Source: Fratercula arctica (taxonomy: Eukaryota; Chordata; Aves; Charadriiformes; Alcidae). From it: a DNA stretch of 64,000 nt. Each line of letters opens with the position of its first letter. The stretch's first letter is position 1. The notes beneath the pieces are model-generated. The model did no database searches. It was not told the origin of the DNA and saw only the letters and a list, made by a program, of their open reading frames with translations. The stretch spans positions 1,542,711-1,606,710 of the forward strand of contig CANTUZ010000021.1 in NCBI GenBank assembly GCA_947846985.1, read 5' to 3'. A program made the translations under genes and the position numbers. Shown here piece after piece: positions 1-27,614 of this stretch.

Positions 1-2300
1 TTTCTACATCCCTTTGAGAACTAATTCCTAATGAGGTTTGAAGCTACAGACAGCACCAGTTAACTTCTGGAAGTCCAGTCTTAGTACAAGGAATCCATAA
101 CCAACTACGGACACAGCTAGACAGCTTTACACCATTCCTGCTTCTGCAGTAGATACTGGCTGATATCTTGGCAAGACCCAGAGCACTGTTTGTGTGGCTA
201 ATGATTACTATGCAGAGAGAAACGCAGAATAAATTATAACAGAAACAACCATTATTTCTAATCATCATAAAATATTTTTCCTGTAAACTTCAATCACCTT
301 TAATCACTGTCTCTTCCTTGCGATTGAGGAACCCCAGTGCAATTAAGGGAGCAGAGTAATATACCTGAAATGGCACTAGACAGTTAATAAGATTCAGCTT
401 ATCATTTGTCTAAATTATTTAAAACATAACTAGAAGTATAAAAGTTTTGTCTCTCTTCTACATCAGGAAAGTGATTCATTTCTCTCTGTAAAAGAATACA
501 TACACAGATCAAATCACATGGGTCTAATAAAAAAGGCTAAGCTCTAAATTGCATTGCAGGACATTTTTTCAGGCCAGAAATAGTCACCGAAGCTTCCTCT
601 ACCCATTCGCCAGGTTTAAGCGCCTTTTAAAAATGCTGACAACAGAACAGCATCAGTGTTCCAGGATCAGACTCACCTGTTGTACCCAGCGATATCACAC
701 ACCTCCACCCTCCTACCTACTGTTCCTTATTTATACAGACAAGGATCACAATAGATCTAATGTCACATCCGAAACGCCTGCTGCCGCTTGCTCACCCTGA
801 CCTCCGCACCCTCTTCAGAGCTGCTGCTATCCCACATGCAAGCTGGAGGGAGCAGGCAGGTCGTTTGTTAATTTACGTGAACAGCATTCAACACACTGCA
901 AGATCGGATCAAGCTCAGAAAAACGGTATTAAACACTTTGCTTAAGAACCCTCTTCACAGTATTAAATAATCTGATAATTCTGCAATAATTATATTTGTA
1001 GATATATCATGAAAACACTGGAAGCTTCCTCGTAACCTAAGGAAAGCATCACCCACTCAAATTGCCCGATTATGAGGCAATTAAGCTCCAGTCTTTCTCT
1101 TAAATTTGTATAAAACCCCTCTTTCCTCCACCAGGCTTCCAAGTTGGCCAAATAAAGGCACATTTTTTCAGGTGTTTAGTAGCACAAAAGCTCCCAGCAG
1201 CAGGAAGAAGTTGGGGCTCATCCCTCTCCTTCCTCCCCGCACCCCCAGTCACCACCTCCAGTACTCAGGCCCTTCACTGAGCCTTTCCAGTACACGAGGG
1301 CAGCTGAAAATTAACTCATCAAACTACACAGATAGTTTTCTCTGTCAAAGCTGAAAAGGCCCAGGGAAGCAAGTGATCAGGGTGTAAGACAAGACCACTG
1401 CAGCCAGACTGGTTTAGGCTACAAGGAGTCTCAGAACGATGTTGATTGTGGCTAAAATGATCTTACCACTGATGAAAGCACTGGGCTCCTGTTTCTGGCA
1501 ACAGAAACCTGAAAAAAAGCTAGTCAAAACACACAGATTTCTCCTGGGTTGGCTGCAAAGGGTGCGATGAAGAAAAAAAGGTCCAAGAAAGAAAGTGAGA
1601 CCACATATCTGGAGCAGCGACAAAAGAAAAGCTCTTAACAAGAGAGAGACTGCAAAACATGTGATTTTCTTTTTTTCCTCAATTAATCAGCCACATTTTA
1701 GAGGTGGCACTCGAGCAGATCTGCTCACCTGTGACACACAGCTTATCACTGGGCCAAATTTCTCACCACTGCTCTAACCTCCACTGCTCTGCATCACACC
1801 ACTGCACCATCTGTCGACGCATCCACCAGACAAACCATAGCACAAAAAACCATGAAAAAAAAAAATCTAGTCCCCAAGATCTCAATCACCGGATTGTTTG
1901 GCCAAGACAGAAATTTCAGCCTGAAGCAGAGATTAATGAAAAATGTGACTTTCATAAGCTGACATCCAGCAAAGCATGACTGAGCTGATGGCAAAGAGAA
2001 GAGCAATCTTAACTGCACCTTGCAGCACTTGGAGATAGACACCTGAAAACAGAGGAGATATACAAGGCACCACAAAAAGTGATTTGACAGAAAAGACTGT
2101 TCCTTCACAGTTTAAGGCCTTCCAGGCCACTTGCTGATATTATCTAAGCAATCACCGATAAGGGATTTTTTTATTTGTTAAATAAATAACAGAATAAAAT
2201 CACCGTGCAACCCTTAAGGTGTGTTTTAACTCAACACCATTTGGACCCACACCACAGCAGGGTGGTTGGCTGGTGCCCGCAGGGCAGAGGAGTCTCTAGG
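1..2300. other. AT-rich stretch with no recognised gene
   Basis: No open reading frame here resembles a protein I know. The best splice-like signals lie on the minus strand. A 42-nt segment at 1508-1467 is preceded by a T-rich tract ending CAG and followed by GTAAGA. Donor-like CAG/GTGAG sequences also occur near 676 and 1730. They could be exons of a minus-strand gene starting at the CpG island near 3.4 kb, but no reading frame joins them convincingly. Treat as intron or intergenic DNA. Confidence 0.3.
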
Positions 2301-2319
2301 GCCTCAGAGAACCCTACAA

Positions 2320-3150
2320 ACCTGCCCCGTATCCCACAGCACTGAGGGGTCACCACAGCCTCATAGCACCCTTAGGGAACTCCCAAATCCTGACACACAC
2401 CCCACGGGGACAGGAGTCACCCCAGCCTCATGGAGGCCCTCAAGGAATCCCACAATCCCGCCCGGCATCCCAGAGCACCAAGGGGTCACCCCACTCTCAC
2501 AGCATCCTTAGAAGACCCTGCTCCACATCTCACAGGGATAGGGGTCACCACAGCCTCACAGCACCCCTATGGCACCCTAAATCCTCACAGCAGCACCCAA
2601 AGATCACTAGGGCTTCATAGCAGTCTTAGGGGATCCCAGGATCCTGCCCCACACCCCATAGGGAGAGGGGTCACCCCAGCCTCATGGTGCTCCTGAGGGC
2701 GCCCTAGAAGCTCACCCCACAGCACTGAGGGGTGACCCCAGCCTCGCAGCACCCCTAGGGCACCCTAAAATCCTGTCCTGCATCCCCCAGGGACACTGCA
2801 ACCTCCCAGCACCCTTAGTGAGCCCTAAATCCTGCCCCACGCTCACAGGGAGAGGGGTCACCCCGGCCTCACGGCGCTCCTGAGGGAACCCCACCGTCCT
2901 GCCCAACACCCCATGTCACCAAGAGGCCACCCCGGCCCCACAGCACCCCTGGGGGACCCTAAAATCCTGCCCCAAAGGGGGAGGGGTCACCCTGGCCTCA
3001 CAGTGCTCCTGAGGGAGCCCCGCAGTCCTGCCCCATGCGCCACATCACCTCAGCCCCACGGCACCCCTGGGGGACCCGACACTCCTGCCCCACAGGGAGA
3101 GGGGCCACCCCGGCCTCAGCACCCTCAGGGGACCCCAGACCGCTGAGGGA
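2320..3150. repeat. Degenerate ~63-bp tandem array (minisatellite)
   Basis: The core GGGGTCACCCCAGCCTCA recurs with variation about every 55-70 bp. Anchors are near 2346, 2412, 2482, 2541, 2601, 2667, 2729, 2790, 2853, 2922, 2985, 3044 and 3099, so about thirteen units. Each unit also carries CAGCACCCTTAGGG-like and AATCCTGCCCCAC-like segments. Copies are well diverged. Open frames across it on both strands are by-products of the repeat. It abuts the CpG island on its right. Confidence 0.8.
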
Positions 3151-4010
3151 ACTCCAAATCGCTGAGGGGGGGCACCACAGCCTCGCAGCACCATCGGGGG
3201 ACCCCCCCACCCCCCCAGGGCTGAACGACCACCCCGTCAGCGGGGCTGCGAGAAGCCACCGAAGCGCCGCGGCGCCCAGCGAACAGCCGAAGCAGAGAGG
3301 GAGGTAGCAGCAGGGCGGGAAGGGTCCCCATCCCCCCCTCCCACTTACCCGCCCCGCCATCTTGCCGCTGCACCCGGCCCGCAGCGCCGCGCCGCCCGAC
3401 AGCCGCGCCGCAGCCACGGTCCCGCCCCGCCGCCGCCAGGGGGCGGTGCAGCGCAGGCGCTGCGGCGGGGCGGGGCGGGGCGGGGCGGGTCCCTGAGGGG
3501 CGGGGAGATCCCGCCCCCTGCACGGCCGGCGGCCCCGGGTTGGCCGTTCCGCCCGCCGCGCCCAGGCACTGGCGGCCGCCTCCCGGTACCGCCCGCCCAT
3601 TGGCCTGGCGGCGAGTGGGGGGAGGGCGTTCTGCCGTACGTCAGCGGGGAGCGCGGTTGGGATTGGCCGGTGGGGAGGTGCGCGGGGCGGTGTCGGAGGA
3701 GCCGCGGTTCTCCTCACGGCGGGTGGGAGCCGCGGACGGGGGTGTTTCGGCCTCCGGTAGTGCCGTGAGGGGACCGACCTCGGGCGGGGCGGGCCGGGCC
3801 GGGGTTTGCCCTGAGGGAAGGGGCGGAGGTCGGGGCTGAGCCCCGCGGTGTGAGGGGGGAGCGGGGACGGGCCCCGAGCAGGGCCCTGCCGGCAGCACGG
3901 GCCACTCAGGGCCGGGAGACCCTCACGCCGCCGGGCCCCCGCGTGAGGCGACCGCGCAGCCTCCGGTGAGCGGGTTCGCGGTGCTGCCGTGGCTTGAGCC
4001 GCACGGGGCT
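3150..4010. promoter_or_regulatory. CpG island promoter
   Basis: Very high G+C with dense CpG. A run of overlapping GC boxes (GGGGCGGGGC repeats) lies at about 3465-3505. An AAGATGGCG motif of the YY1 type on the minus strand at 3352-3360 coincides with a possible start codon. This is the look of a housekeeping promoter. It probably fires leftward into the putative first exon at 3349; rightward transcription is possible but no exon was recognised. Confidence 0.6.
3349..3440 (-). other. Putative first exon of an unidentified minus-strand gene
   Basis: On the minus strand an ATG at 3360-3358 has a good context (AAG before, G after) and encodes Met-Ala-Gly-Arg. A strong donor GTAAGT follows at once at 3348. 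The ATG sits inside a YY1-type AAGATGGCGG motif, common where housekeeping genes have short 5' leaders. Upstream are clustered GC boxes. The rest of the gene would lie to the left and mostly outside the window. GPATCH8 is a minus-strand neighbour of MEIOC in human, but its N-terminus as I remember it does not start this way. The leader boundary at 3440 is a guess. Confidence 0.35.
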
Positions 4011-4608
4011 GATTCCTCTGTCAGTAATTTTACTTTTCAGTAAGGTCTCTTCTAACGCCTGGGGAAACTGCGCTCTTAGAAGACTCTGGTGTCTGAATGT
4101 GTGAAAATATTTACATTACAGCCAGCTCTGGCATGCGGCTTTCAAGGTCACGGTGTTTTCAAGCCTTGCCAGGTGCAGGGATGTGGAGAAGCGAGACCTG
4201 GGCACTTGCCCCAAGCTGCCAACAGGGTTATTTCATAGCATGACCGTCACAGTATAGAAGTTTGCTGAGGAGTTCTCTCTCTCCACCTTGATGGCTGGAA
4301 GCCAGAGAACGCAGGAGCCCCCCAAGCCCTTCCCTTCCTCCCGACGACGCCACAGCACTCGCAGTGCCCCACATTGGCTGTCACTGCTCGGAGTGCACGG
4401 CTTCCTGGGATGGAATGGGCTGAGTATAATCCTTGTTTATTTTATATTGGTATCAGTATTGGTTCTTTGGTGTTACTAATGTTAATTAGCTAGCCATATT
4501 CTATTAAACCTGTTTATATTTCAGCCCTCAGGTTTCCTTGTTTTTTCCCCGATTCTCCTTCCTAGGTGGGGAGGTGTCATTGGCTGAGAGAATGATTTTC
4601 TAAACGAC
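4011..4608. other. Intergenic, nothing recognised
   Basis: A transition from CpG island to ordinary AT-richer DNA. A 63-residue frame at 4288-4479 has no recognisable homology and no splice context. Confidence 0.4.
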
Positions 4609-4918
4609 AATCACAGAATGGTTTGGGTTGGAAAGGACCTTAAAGATCATCCAGTCCAACTCCTGCCCTGGGCAGGGACACCTCCCACCAGCCCAGGTTG
4701 CTCCAAGCCCCGTCCAACCTGGCCTTGAACCCCTCCAGGGATGGGGCAGCCACAGCTTCTCTGGGCAACCTGGGCCAGGGGCTCACCACCCTCAGAGTGA
4801 AAAATTTCTTCTTAATATCCAATCTAAATCTCCCCTCTTTTGGTTTAAAACTGTTACCCCTCATCCTATCACTCCACTCCCTGATCCAGAATCCCTCCCC
4901 AGCTTTCCTGTAGGAATA
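4609..4918 (-). mobile_element. CR1 LINE, 5'-truncated, minus orientation
   Basis: Reads as the reverse complement of a CR1 3' end. It begins with AATCACAGAATGGTTTGGG and runs through the terminal segments containing GGGCAGGGACACCTCCCA and GGGCAACCTGGGCCAGG. The left edge is the 3' terminus of the element and the right edge its truncated 5' side. Confidence 0.9.
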
Positions 4919-7378
4919 AACAATAAATTGTTGTGGGTTCTTCAAACCATAACAAGTGCTTTGTGGGCGAAAAAAGGGACTTTAAATCTGTGGAAGTGCT
5001 CCAAATCGGCAGTGCATCAATATAGCAGTTCCTTTAAATGGGGTGCCGTGGCCTCCTCCGATAGTACATCCAATGGCTTACCTTTATTTCTGAAGTGGCT
5101 TTTCATTCAACAGTGTCTGGCTTATACCAATGGTATGGTTTTACACTTGGTGCTATAAGTTACAGGTGCGTGCGAGCCTGAAAGCCAGTTAATGGGAGCT
5201 CAGAGCTGCTGCTTCGGTCTCTCAGCATGTGTCAAAGCCTGGAGTTAACCTCCCGCGTTGGTAAGGAGGGCTGGGGGCTTCTAAAGGCCTTTGCTGGGCC
5301 TTCGCTCATGCAGTGGGGTCTCTGCCCACTGCAGCTCTTGCTCCTACACGGAGCTGGCACAGCCTGGTCCCGTCTGAGCACTTACTGAGGGTTTGCAGCC
5401 AGACCCTGGGTATGGGTCCGTATGGGGACCCATTCCCAGGATTTGGGTTGGTTGAAATAGTGCTTTGCTCTCGAGAGCAACAGATCATATTGGATAAACT
5501 GTCTCATGCCAAGATGAAAATAGCCTGTCCACAGAGCTGTGTAATGTTCTGCAGGAGAACAAAAGTCCAATTACAGTCTTTGGTCTTGACTTTGCTTTGA
5601 GGGAGGAAGGCGGCAAACACTTGGGCTCCAAATCAAAGTTCAATACTGTCTCCAAAGCTGACCGCAACTGCCTGGAAATCAATTTGGGGAGCATGCTTTA
5701 ACGCATTAGCAACTTGTTACATCAGCTTCCTGCACAGGGCTTTGACAACATAATAAAATATTAATATCGATCTTAACTGCCAGTTTGCTGCCTTGATCAG
5801 GTAGCAACATCAGCTGTAACCCAGAGCGGAATGCCAACTTCATGGAAAAATGGGGGGCACTTGAATGCAGTCACCAAAAGTGGTTGATACCCCAGGCTAT
5901 GGAGGTACCTTGGAGCAGACTATGGATAAAGAAATTGGGTCAATACCTAAGTCTGTTGTGTGCAGTTCTGAACAGCGCAAGAATTTGGTTTCCTCCAGTG
6001 AGACCATGTTCTTCCTCCTTGCACCGCAGCTGCGCAGAGTTTCTCTGTCCCCAACAGAAATCACCGCACTGGGGAAACATCTCTGAAAAGTGGTTGTTAA
6101 ATATTGCAAATAACCCCTCGGCTTCGGGCAGGTAACTGCGAGGAGGTTCTCGCTGGTGGGGATTTGCTTCCTGGCCTCTGTTAGGCATGAGATGGACAGG
6201 TAAACACTCGCATCCGCTGAAACAGCATTTTCCCCTGCAGCGGGCAAAGGTGTCTGGCCTGGATCGTCCTCCCGGGAGGAGTCTGGCACTGCTGCACCAC
6301 CAGCAGCGACCTCCGGGTGAATGATATCATTTGGGGGGGATTCTCACTGCTCAGAGCTTCCCAGATCTCTCTCCTCTGTGGCCTTGAATGAGTCTCTTGC
6401 AGAAACAAATGCTGGAAATACAGTGTCTGATTTTGTAGGGAAACAGTGACTTGAGGTGAGGCTGGAGCAGCCAGACTCACCCATTTCAAAGGGGAAAAAA
6501 ATGGTATGTCACTGTTTGAAAGGGGAAAAAGAAGCAAAGCAAAGCTCCCCAAACCAAATGCGATGGTCATGCCGGTTCGTCTTCAGATCTGGGACCAAAG
6601 GGGACACCACACTGGCTTGGTCCTGAGTTCCAGCCACCACTTGTCTCCCTGGGTGACAGCATTGCACCTCGAGGAGCTTTGGGCACAAGGCTCTGAACCA
6701 GGCTGGTGCCCTCACCAGGCTTGTCCCAAAGCTCCCAAAGCCCCACAGCCGGTGCCTCCCTGGGGCAGGGAGCGAGGGATGGAGCAGGGACACAGTGCCC
6801 ACTGTGGAGCCGAGACCCTCGCTGCCGACCCCTCTGTGCGCCCGCAATCTCCTTGAGTGACACCTCCAGCAGACACAACACCTGCATCCTGGCCCCCCAG
6901 GCGGGCAGGGTGGGTTTAGGGGTTTAGGAAGGAGCACCAGGCAGGATCTGGCCCCCTGGGCTCGCCCCCAAAACCTTCCTGTCACCTGCTGGCTGGAAGT
7001 AAGGGAGTAAGAAGCCCAGAGGCTAGCTAGCAACGGGAAATAAAGGAGATGTATCACAACACAAGTGCCTGCAATTCATGCCTCTATCGGCATGAAGTTA
7101 TCTGTGTGCTGCCTTTATCTGCCCAAATAGAGATGTCCCTAGATTCCATAAAAATAGCTTGGGAAGTGAAAATCGAAATAGCTTGAGAACTGAAAGGCAA
7201 AAAAAAAGGCAAAAAAGAAAAAAAAAAAAAAGAACCAAAAAGCAAAATAGCTTTAAAAGTGACAAGAGGAATATGGTTTGTTTTCAGGGCTTTTAGATTT
7301 TCCTTAGGCCTTTTTAGTGAAAACAGCAATATTCATACGCTTGGCAGAGTATCTAACCCAGCAGCAACGAGACGGGGC
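4919..7378. other. Intergenic DNA upstream of MEIOC
   Basis: No gene recognised on either strand. Several open frames of 90-180 codons overlap here, but none shows a family motif or convincing exon boundaries. An A-rich tract lies at about 7199-7233. Confidence 0.4.
7199..7233. repeat. A-rich tract
   Basis: Runs of A broken by GGC and G. A simple repeat; it is about 145 bp before the CR1 fragment at 7379 and not clearly part of it. Confidence 0.6.
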
Positions 7379-7478
7379 TCTGAGCAACCTGCTCCAGTGG
7401 GAGATGTCCCCATGGCAGGGGGCTGGGCTGGATGGCCTTTAAATGTCCCTTCTCACCCAAACCTTTCTATGATTCTAA
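7379..7478 (+). mobile_element. CR1 LINE 3'-end fragment, plus orientation
   Basis: About 100 bp matching the last part of CR1: GAGCAACCTGCTCCAGTGGG, then a GGCTGGATGGCCTTTAAA-type segment, ending TTTCTATGATTCTAAG. It is a very short copy about 900 bp upstream of the MEIOC start codon. Confidence 0.8.
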
Positions 7479-7959
7479 GGAAAGAAGGGCTTGGCATCAC
7501 CATGACCCTGCTGTTGAGCTGGGCTCCCTCTTCCACCAGGTTCCCTATGGATTCTCCCTCCACCCCGGCAGCCCCAGCGCTGGGAGGCAGCCTCGGCCAC
7601 TGGCTGCCAGCAGGGGCTCAGCCCGGCAGGCCCCGCTGTGGGGCTGGGGACACACTCTGTCACCTCTGACGGGTAAGGGAGGTTTTCTCTTGCTCCCGTG
7701 GGCAATGCACAGGGCTGCAGGGGCGGTTTGGCCCCAGGTCCTGCTGTGGAGCCGGGGTGGGGGCAGCTGAAGGCAGCCTCGCCGACAGGGCCTGGAGGCG
7801 GCAGTACCTGAGGGGGTGCCAGGGTCTGGGAGTGGCAGGGCCGGGGGGTGACAAGGCCCAGGGGTGACGGTGCCTGAGGGGGTAGCGGGGTCCTGTCCTC
7901 ACAGAGCAGCCGGGACGGTGCCACCCCCGAGGCTCCCAGCGGAGGCCCCGGCTCCGGCT

Positions 7960-8379
7960 CCGGCTCAACAGCCGCGTCGCTGTCTCCGGGTGAACAACGC
8001 CCCCGCGGCCCCTTATTGGCGGGAAAGGTGAGGGACGTGATTTTTCATTGGGTGACGTTGGCGGACAGGGGCCAATAGAAATAAAGCTCTGTTGCCATGA
8101 GACCGGCTAGGTGCTCTGGTTGTCTAGCGACCGCGTGGAGCGCCGCGAGGGTCACGCGGCGCGGGAAGGTGCGAGGGAGCCGGGCGGCTTCTCATTGGTC
8201 AGGCAGCTCAGGGCTTAGCCAATCCCCTAGCGCGCGCGCGGGGCGGGGCGGCGGTTGGCCCTGGCGCGAGGCTAACGGCTGCCCGTTGCCTCAGGCGGCC
8301 CGCCATGGCCGCGCGCCGCAGGGGCGGCCGCGCGCGCTGCTGGTAGCTGCCGCCGTCGCCGTCGTCCCGGGGGTCGCCC
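7960..8379 (+). promoter_or_regulatory. MEIOC promoter with CCAAT cluster, E2F and X-box-like sites
   Basis: The CpG-rich region before the MEIOC ATG holds five CCAAT boxes of either orientation: ATTGG at 8015-8019, 8047-8051 and 8194-8198, and CCAAT at 8072-8076 and 8219-8223. TTGGCGGGAAA at 8016-8026 matches an E2F site and overlaps the first CCAAT box. A second E2F-like GGCGCGGGAAG is at about 8158-8168. GGTTGTCTAGCGACC at 8118-8132 resembles an RFX X-box. NF-Y, E2F and RFX sites suit a cell-cycle or germline promoter. No TATA box was seen. Binding is inferred from sequence only. Confidence 0.6.
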
Positions 8380-24862
<16,483 letters not shown>

Positions 24863-26270
24863 TGAAATACCAGGTGCATAAAAATCTGCTCCGCAGTCTG
24901 GATGTATGAGAGATGATACACTAATTCTTTTTAATTATTTGTAAAGTTTGAACTACTAATATTCGTATTTAAAGCTGTATCTTGACGAGAAGTTGAATTT
25001 GCTTTAAGGGCTCTCGAGTTCTACTTAAACTGTTAATGCGACAGGCAATGTCAGAATATTGTAAAGCCGAACTGGGGAATGTTAACTTAAAAAATAATCA
25101 GACTAATTAATTAACAGCCAAGCTATTATTTAACTTCTGTGGGTGAACCCTGGTGTACAACTCTTCCGATAATTTCTTTTAGTTTTGCCTTGGGAAATAG
25201 GTTTTAAAATAATGATTCTTAAAGACTGTAGTCTAATGGGGCGTGTCTGGTCAGTGTCAGATAAGATTGTGATGTAAAAATGGTTTCCTTATCAAACTAG
25301 TACCTGGAAACAGGAGGAAAAAATGCTAAGAATACCCAATATTCATGTAAAATTAAATATTTAAAATATGAATATTTATGAATTTGAGATTTTAGAATGT
25401 AAGTTTGTGAAAGGGGATGCACCAGGTTCTACTAAATTACTGGTATGACAAAATCGCTGTTGTGAAAGCATGCAATTTAGTGAATGTGTTCAAATCATTT
25501 GGGCATGCTCTTGGGGAAAAAAAAGAACCTCTGTTTTAAAGTATTTAAACATAATCAAAATATGCCACGCACACGGGATTATCCTTTAAAAAGCTGGGCA
25601 GCAGCTGAAATAATGAGTATTGTTTTTAATACCTTCACTTTAAAATGGGAAGAGGTATCACAAAGTTCTGAAATTTAGGTTCTCTTAAAGTTACGCTTTC
25701 ACTAGTTTGGTTCGAAATTTGGTTGTCGTCTTTTTAGGTTTATTAGTTCACCTCTGCATTTTTGACAGCTATTACTACTTGGTGTTCCTCTGCATACCTT
25801 AATCTGTATGGAATATAAGTAACTTATTCACTGGTACGAGATGTTGGTATTATGTGGCTCAGGAGATACGGGGTTTTAACACTTCTAGCATCGCATTTAT
25901 AATGTGTGGATTAAATTTATTCAGCTGTCCTTGCCTAGATACCCTGCTATTTTAAATGTCTGTGTTCTTCCTACTTCCGGAAATCCTGATACGTGAAAGG
26001 TGTGATCGCACCACATAAATTGTCATTAGATGATGTGAGAGAAGCTGAATGCGAATGCAGCAGAAAGCGGAGTAACCGTTCTGATCACTGAAAGGACCAA
26101 AAGCACTGCTGGGGAGTGTTCTGGGGCAGGAGAACAAAGCACATCGTCATACCGCAAGTCACTGCATTAAGATTTGTTAAGTTTAACCTAGGACGTGTTG
26201 ATGTTAAAAGAAATACTGTACTGACTTTCGTCTGTCTGGTAAGAAATAAATTAGCTCTTGTTGACGAGCA
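24863..26270 (+). other. MEIOC: Probable MEIOC 3' UTR with poly(A) signal
   Basis: After the MEIOC stop codon the first AATAAA on this strand is at 26245-26250. A GT-rich stretch follows within 30 bases (TTGTTGACGAGCATTTGTTC), as expected of a cleavage site. ATTAAA variants near 25352 and 25910 could give shorter ends. No splice sites or other genes were recognised. Confidence 0.5.
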
Positions 26271-27195
26271 TTTGTTCTGCTGTTGTCTTCGCAGCTTCAT
26301 CTCCCAGAGCTGGGCCCATTAACGGGGACTGTAATTTTCAGTTCATTACTGAAGTGTGTTAAGAGGCTGTCGCAGAAGAGTTGGAGATCCCTCGGGCAGA
26401 TCTGGTCTAGTAGTTCTAATCAGTAAATTTAGGTATGTAAAATATTTAATAAGTACAGATGGATTTGCAGTCAGTACTCTACTACACTTAAAGTTAGTAT
26501 GGGATACAGAGATCATTGCGCAAGCTTACTACACGTATCTCAAATGTCACATGCGTACAAAAATTGTCACTTGGCAAGCCATGGGTGTCTGGTGCCAGGT
26601 AAGGGGTCTCAGCCTCGAGGGGTGACCTGAAGAGGTCCCTGCTCCAGGGAGATCCCCGAGCACAGCCAGCCACTGTGGAGCGAGAGCTCACGGGGCCCTG
26701 ATGGCCATGGACGTTTATAGCCTCAGGTGGTTGATTCACAGTCAGATGATCACGCATCAGGCCCATCTCCAGCCAAACTGGGGGCTTTGGGCATGGTGCT
26801 GAATTTTCAGCGATAACCTCACACAGTAGGATTCGCTTTGGTTAGGCCAAATTGCGGAGCATCTGCCTGGACCAATGTTCAGTTAGTTCAGACAGGAGGA
26901 GTGCATCCTTCACACAGCTGTAAAGCAGTGGTGAGACTGAAATTACTGTCTTGGAGTGAGAAATGACTGTGACTTTAGACAAACCAAGGGAAAATTGTAT
27001 CACTGCAGTGAAGCCAAAGTGGTGGATTTTTTTTTTCCCCTGTATCTCATTAGTTAGAAGCTCCATACTGTCAGAGAAAACTTGTGCCATTGTTTCAGTA
27101 TCTGCACTAGAAACCTTAGGAGTTGCTCTGGAGTATTTATTCCTACTCTATAAATTTGTTGGTGCTGATGCCAGTAATGCACTCCTGAATATTGT
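26271..27195. other. Intergenic between convergent genes
   Basis: Nothing recognised. A GC-richer patch at about 26,580-26,800 could be an old repeat, but it could not be assigned to a family by eye. Confidence 0.35.
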
Positions 27196-27614
27196 GATGC
27201 TGAGGGGATGGAACACCTCTCCTATGAAGAAAGGCTGAGGGATTTGGGTCTCTTCAGTCTGGAAAAAAGACAACTGAGGGGGGATCTTATCAACACTTAT
27301 AAATACTGAAAGGGGGGGTGTCAGGAGGATGGGGCCAGGCTCTTCTCAGTGGTGCCCGGGGACAGGACAAGGGGTAACGGGCACAAACTTGACCATGGGA
27401 AGTTCCATCTCAACATGAGGAAGAACTTCTTTGCTGTGAGGGTGGCAGAGCCCTGGCCCAGGCTGCCCAGAGAGGTGGTGGAGTCTCCGTCTCTGGAGAC
27501 ATTCCAACCCCGCCTGGACGCGTTCCTGTGCCACCTGCTGTGGGTGCCCCTGCTCTGGCAGGGGGTGGGACGGGATGATCTCCAGAGGTCCCTTCAAACC
27601 TCTACCATTCTGTG
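27196..27614 (+). mobile_element. CR1 LINE, young-looking copy A
   Basis: It starts GATGCTGAGGGGATGGAACA and ends CTCTACCATTCTGTGACAT, in plus orientation. It differs from the copy in DBF4B intron 8 (50,293-50,709) at only about a dozen positions over ~415 bp. Both contain the segments AAAAAAGACAACTGAGGGGG and GTTCCATCTCAA. Confidence 0.88.

Noticed and set aside
1414..2130. Hydrophobic minus-strand frames (75-104 codons)
   Set aside because: They look membrane-like but match nothing recognised. T-rich antisense DNA gives hydrophobic frames by chance.
3349..3360. Assigning the orphan first exon to GPATCH8 or FZD2
   Set aside because: GPATCH8 as remembered starts differently, and FZD2 is a single-exon plus-strand gene in human. 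Position alone is not enough.
2998..3717. 239-codon minus-strand frame through the CpG island
   Set aside because: It ignores the strong donor just after the ATG at 3360 and continues into the tandem array; a GC-driven open frame.
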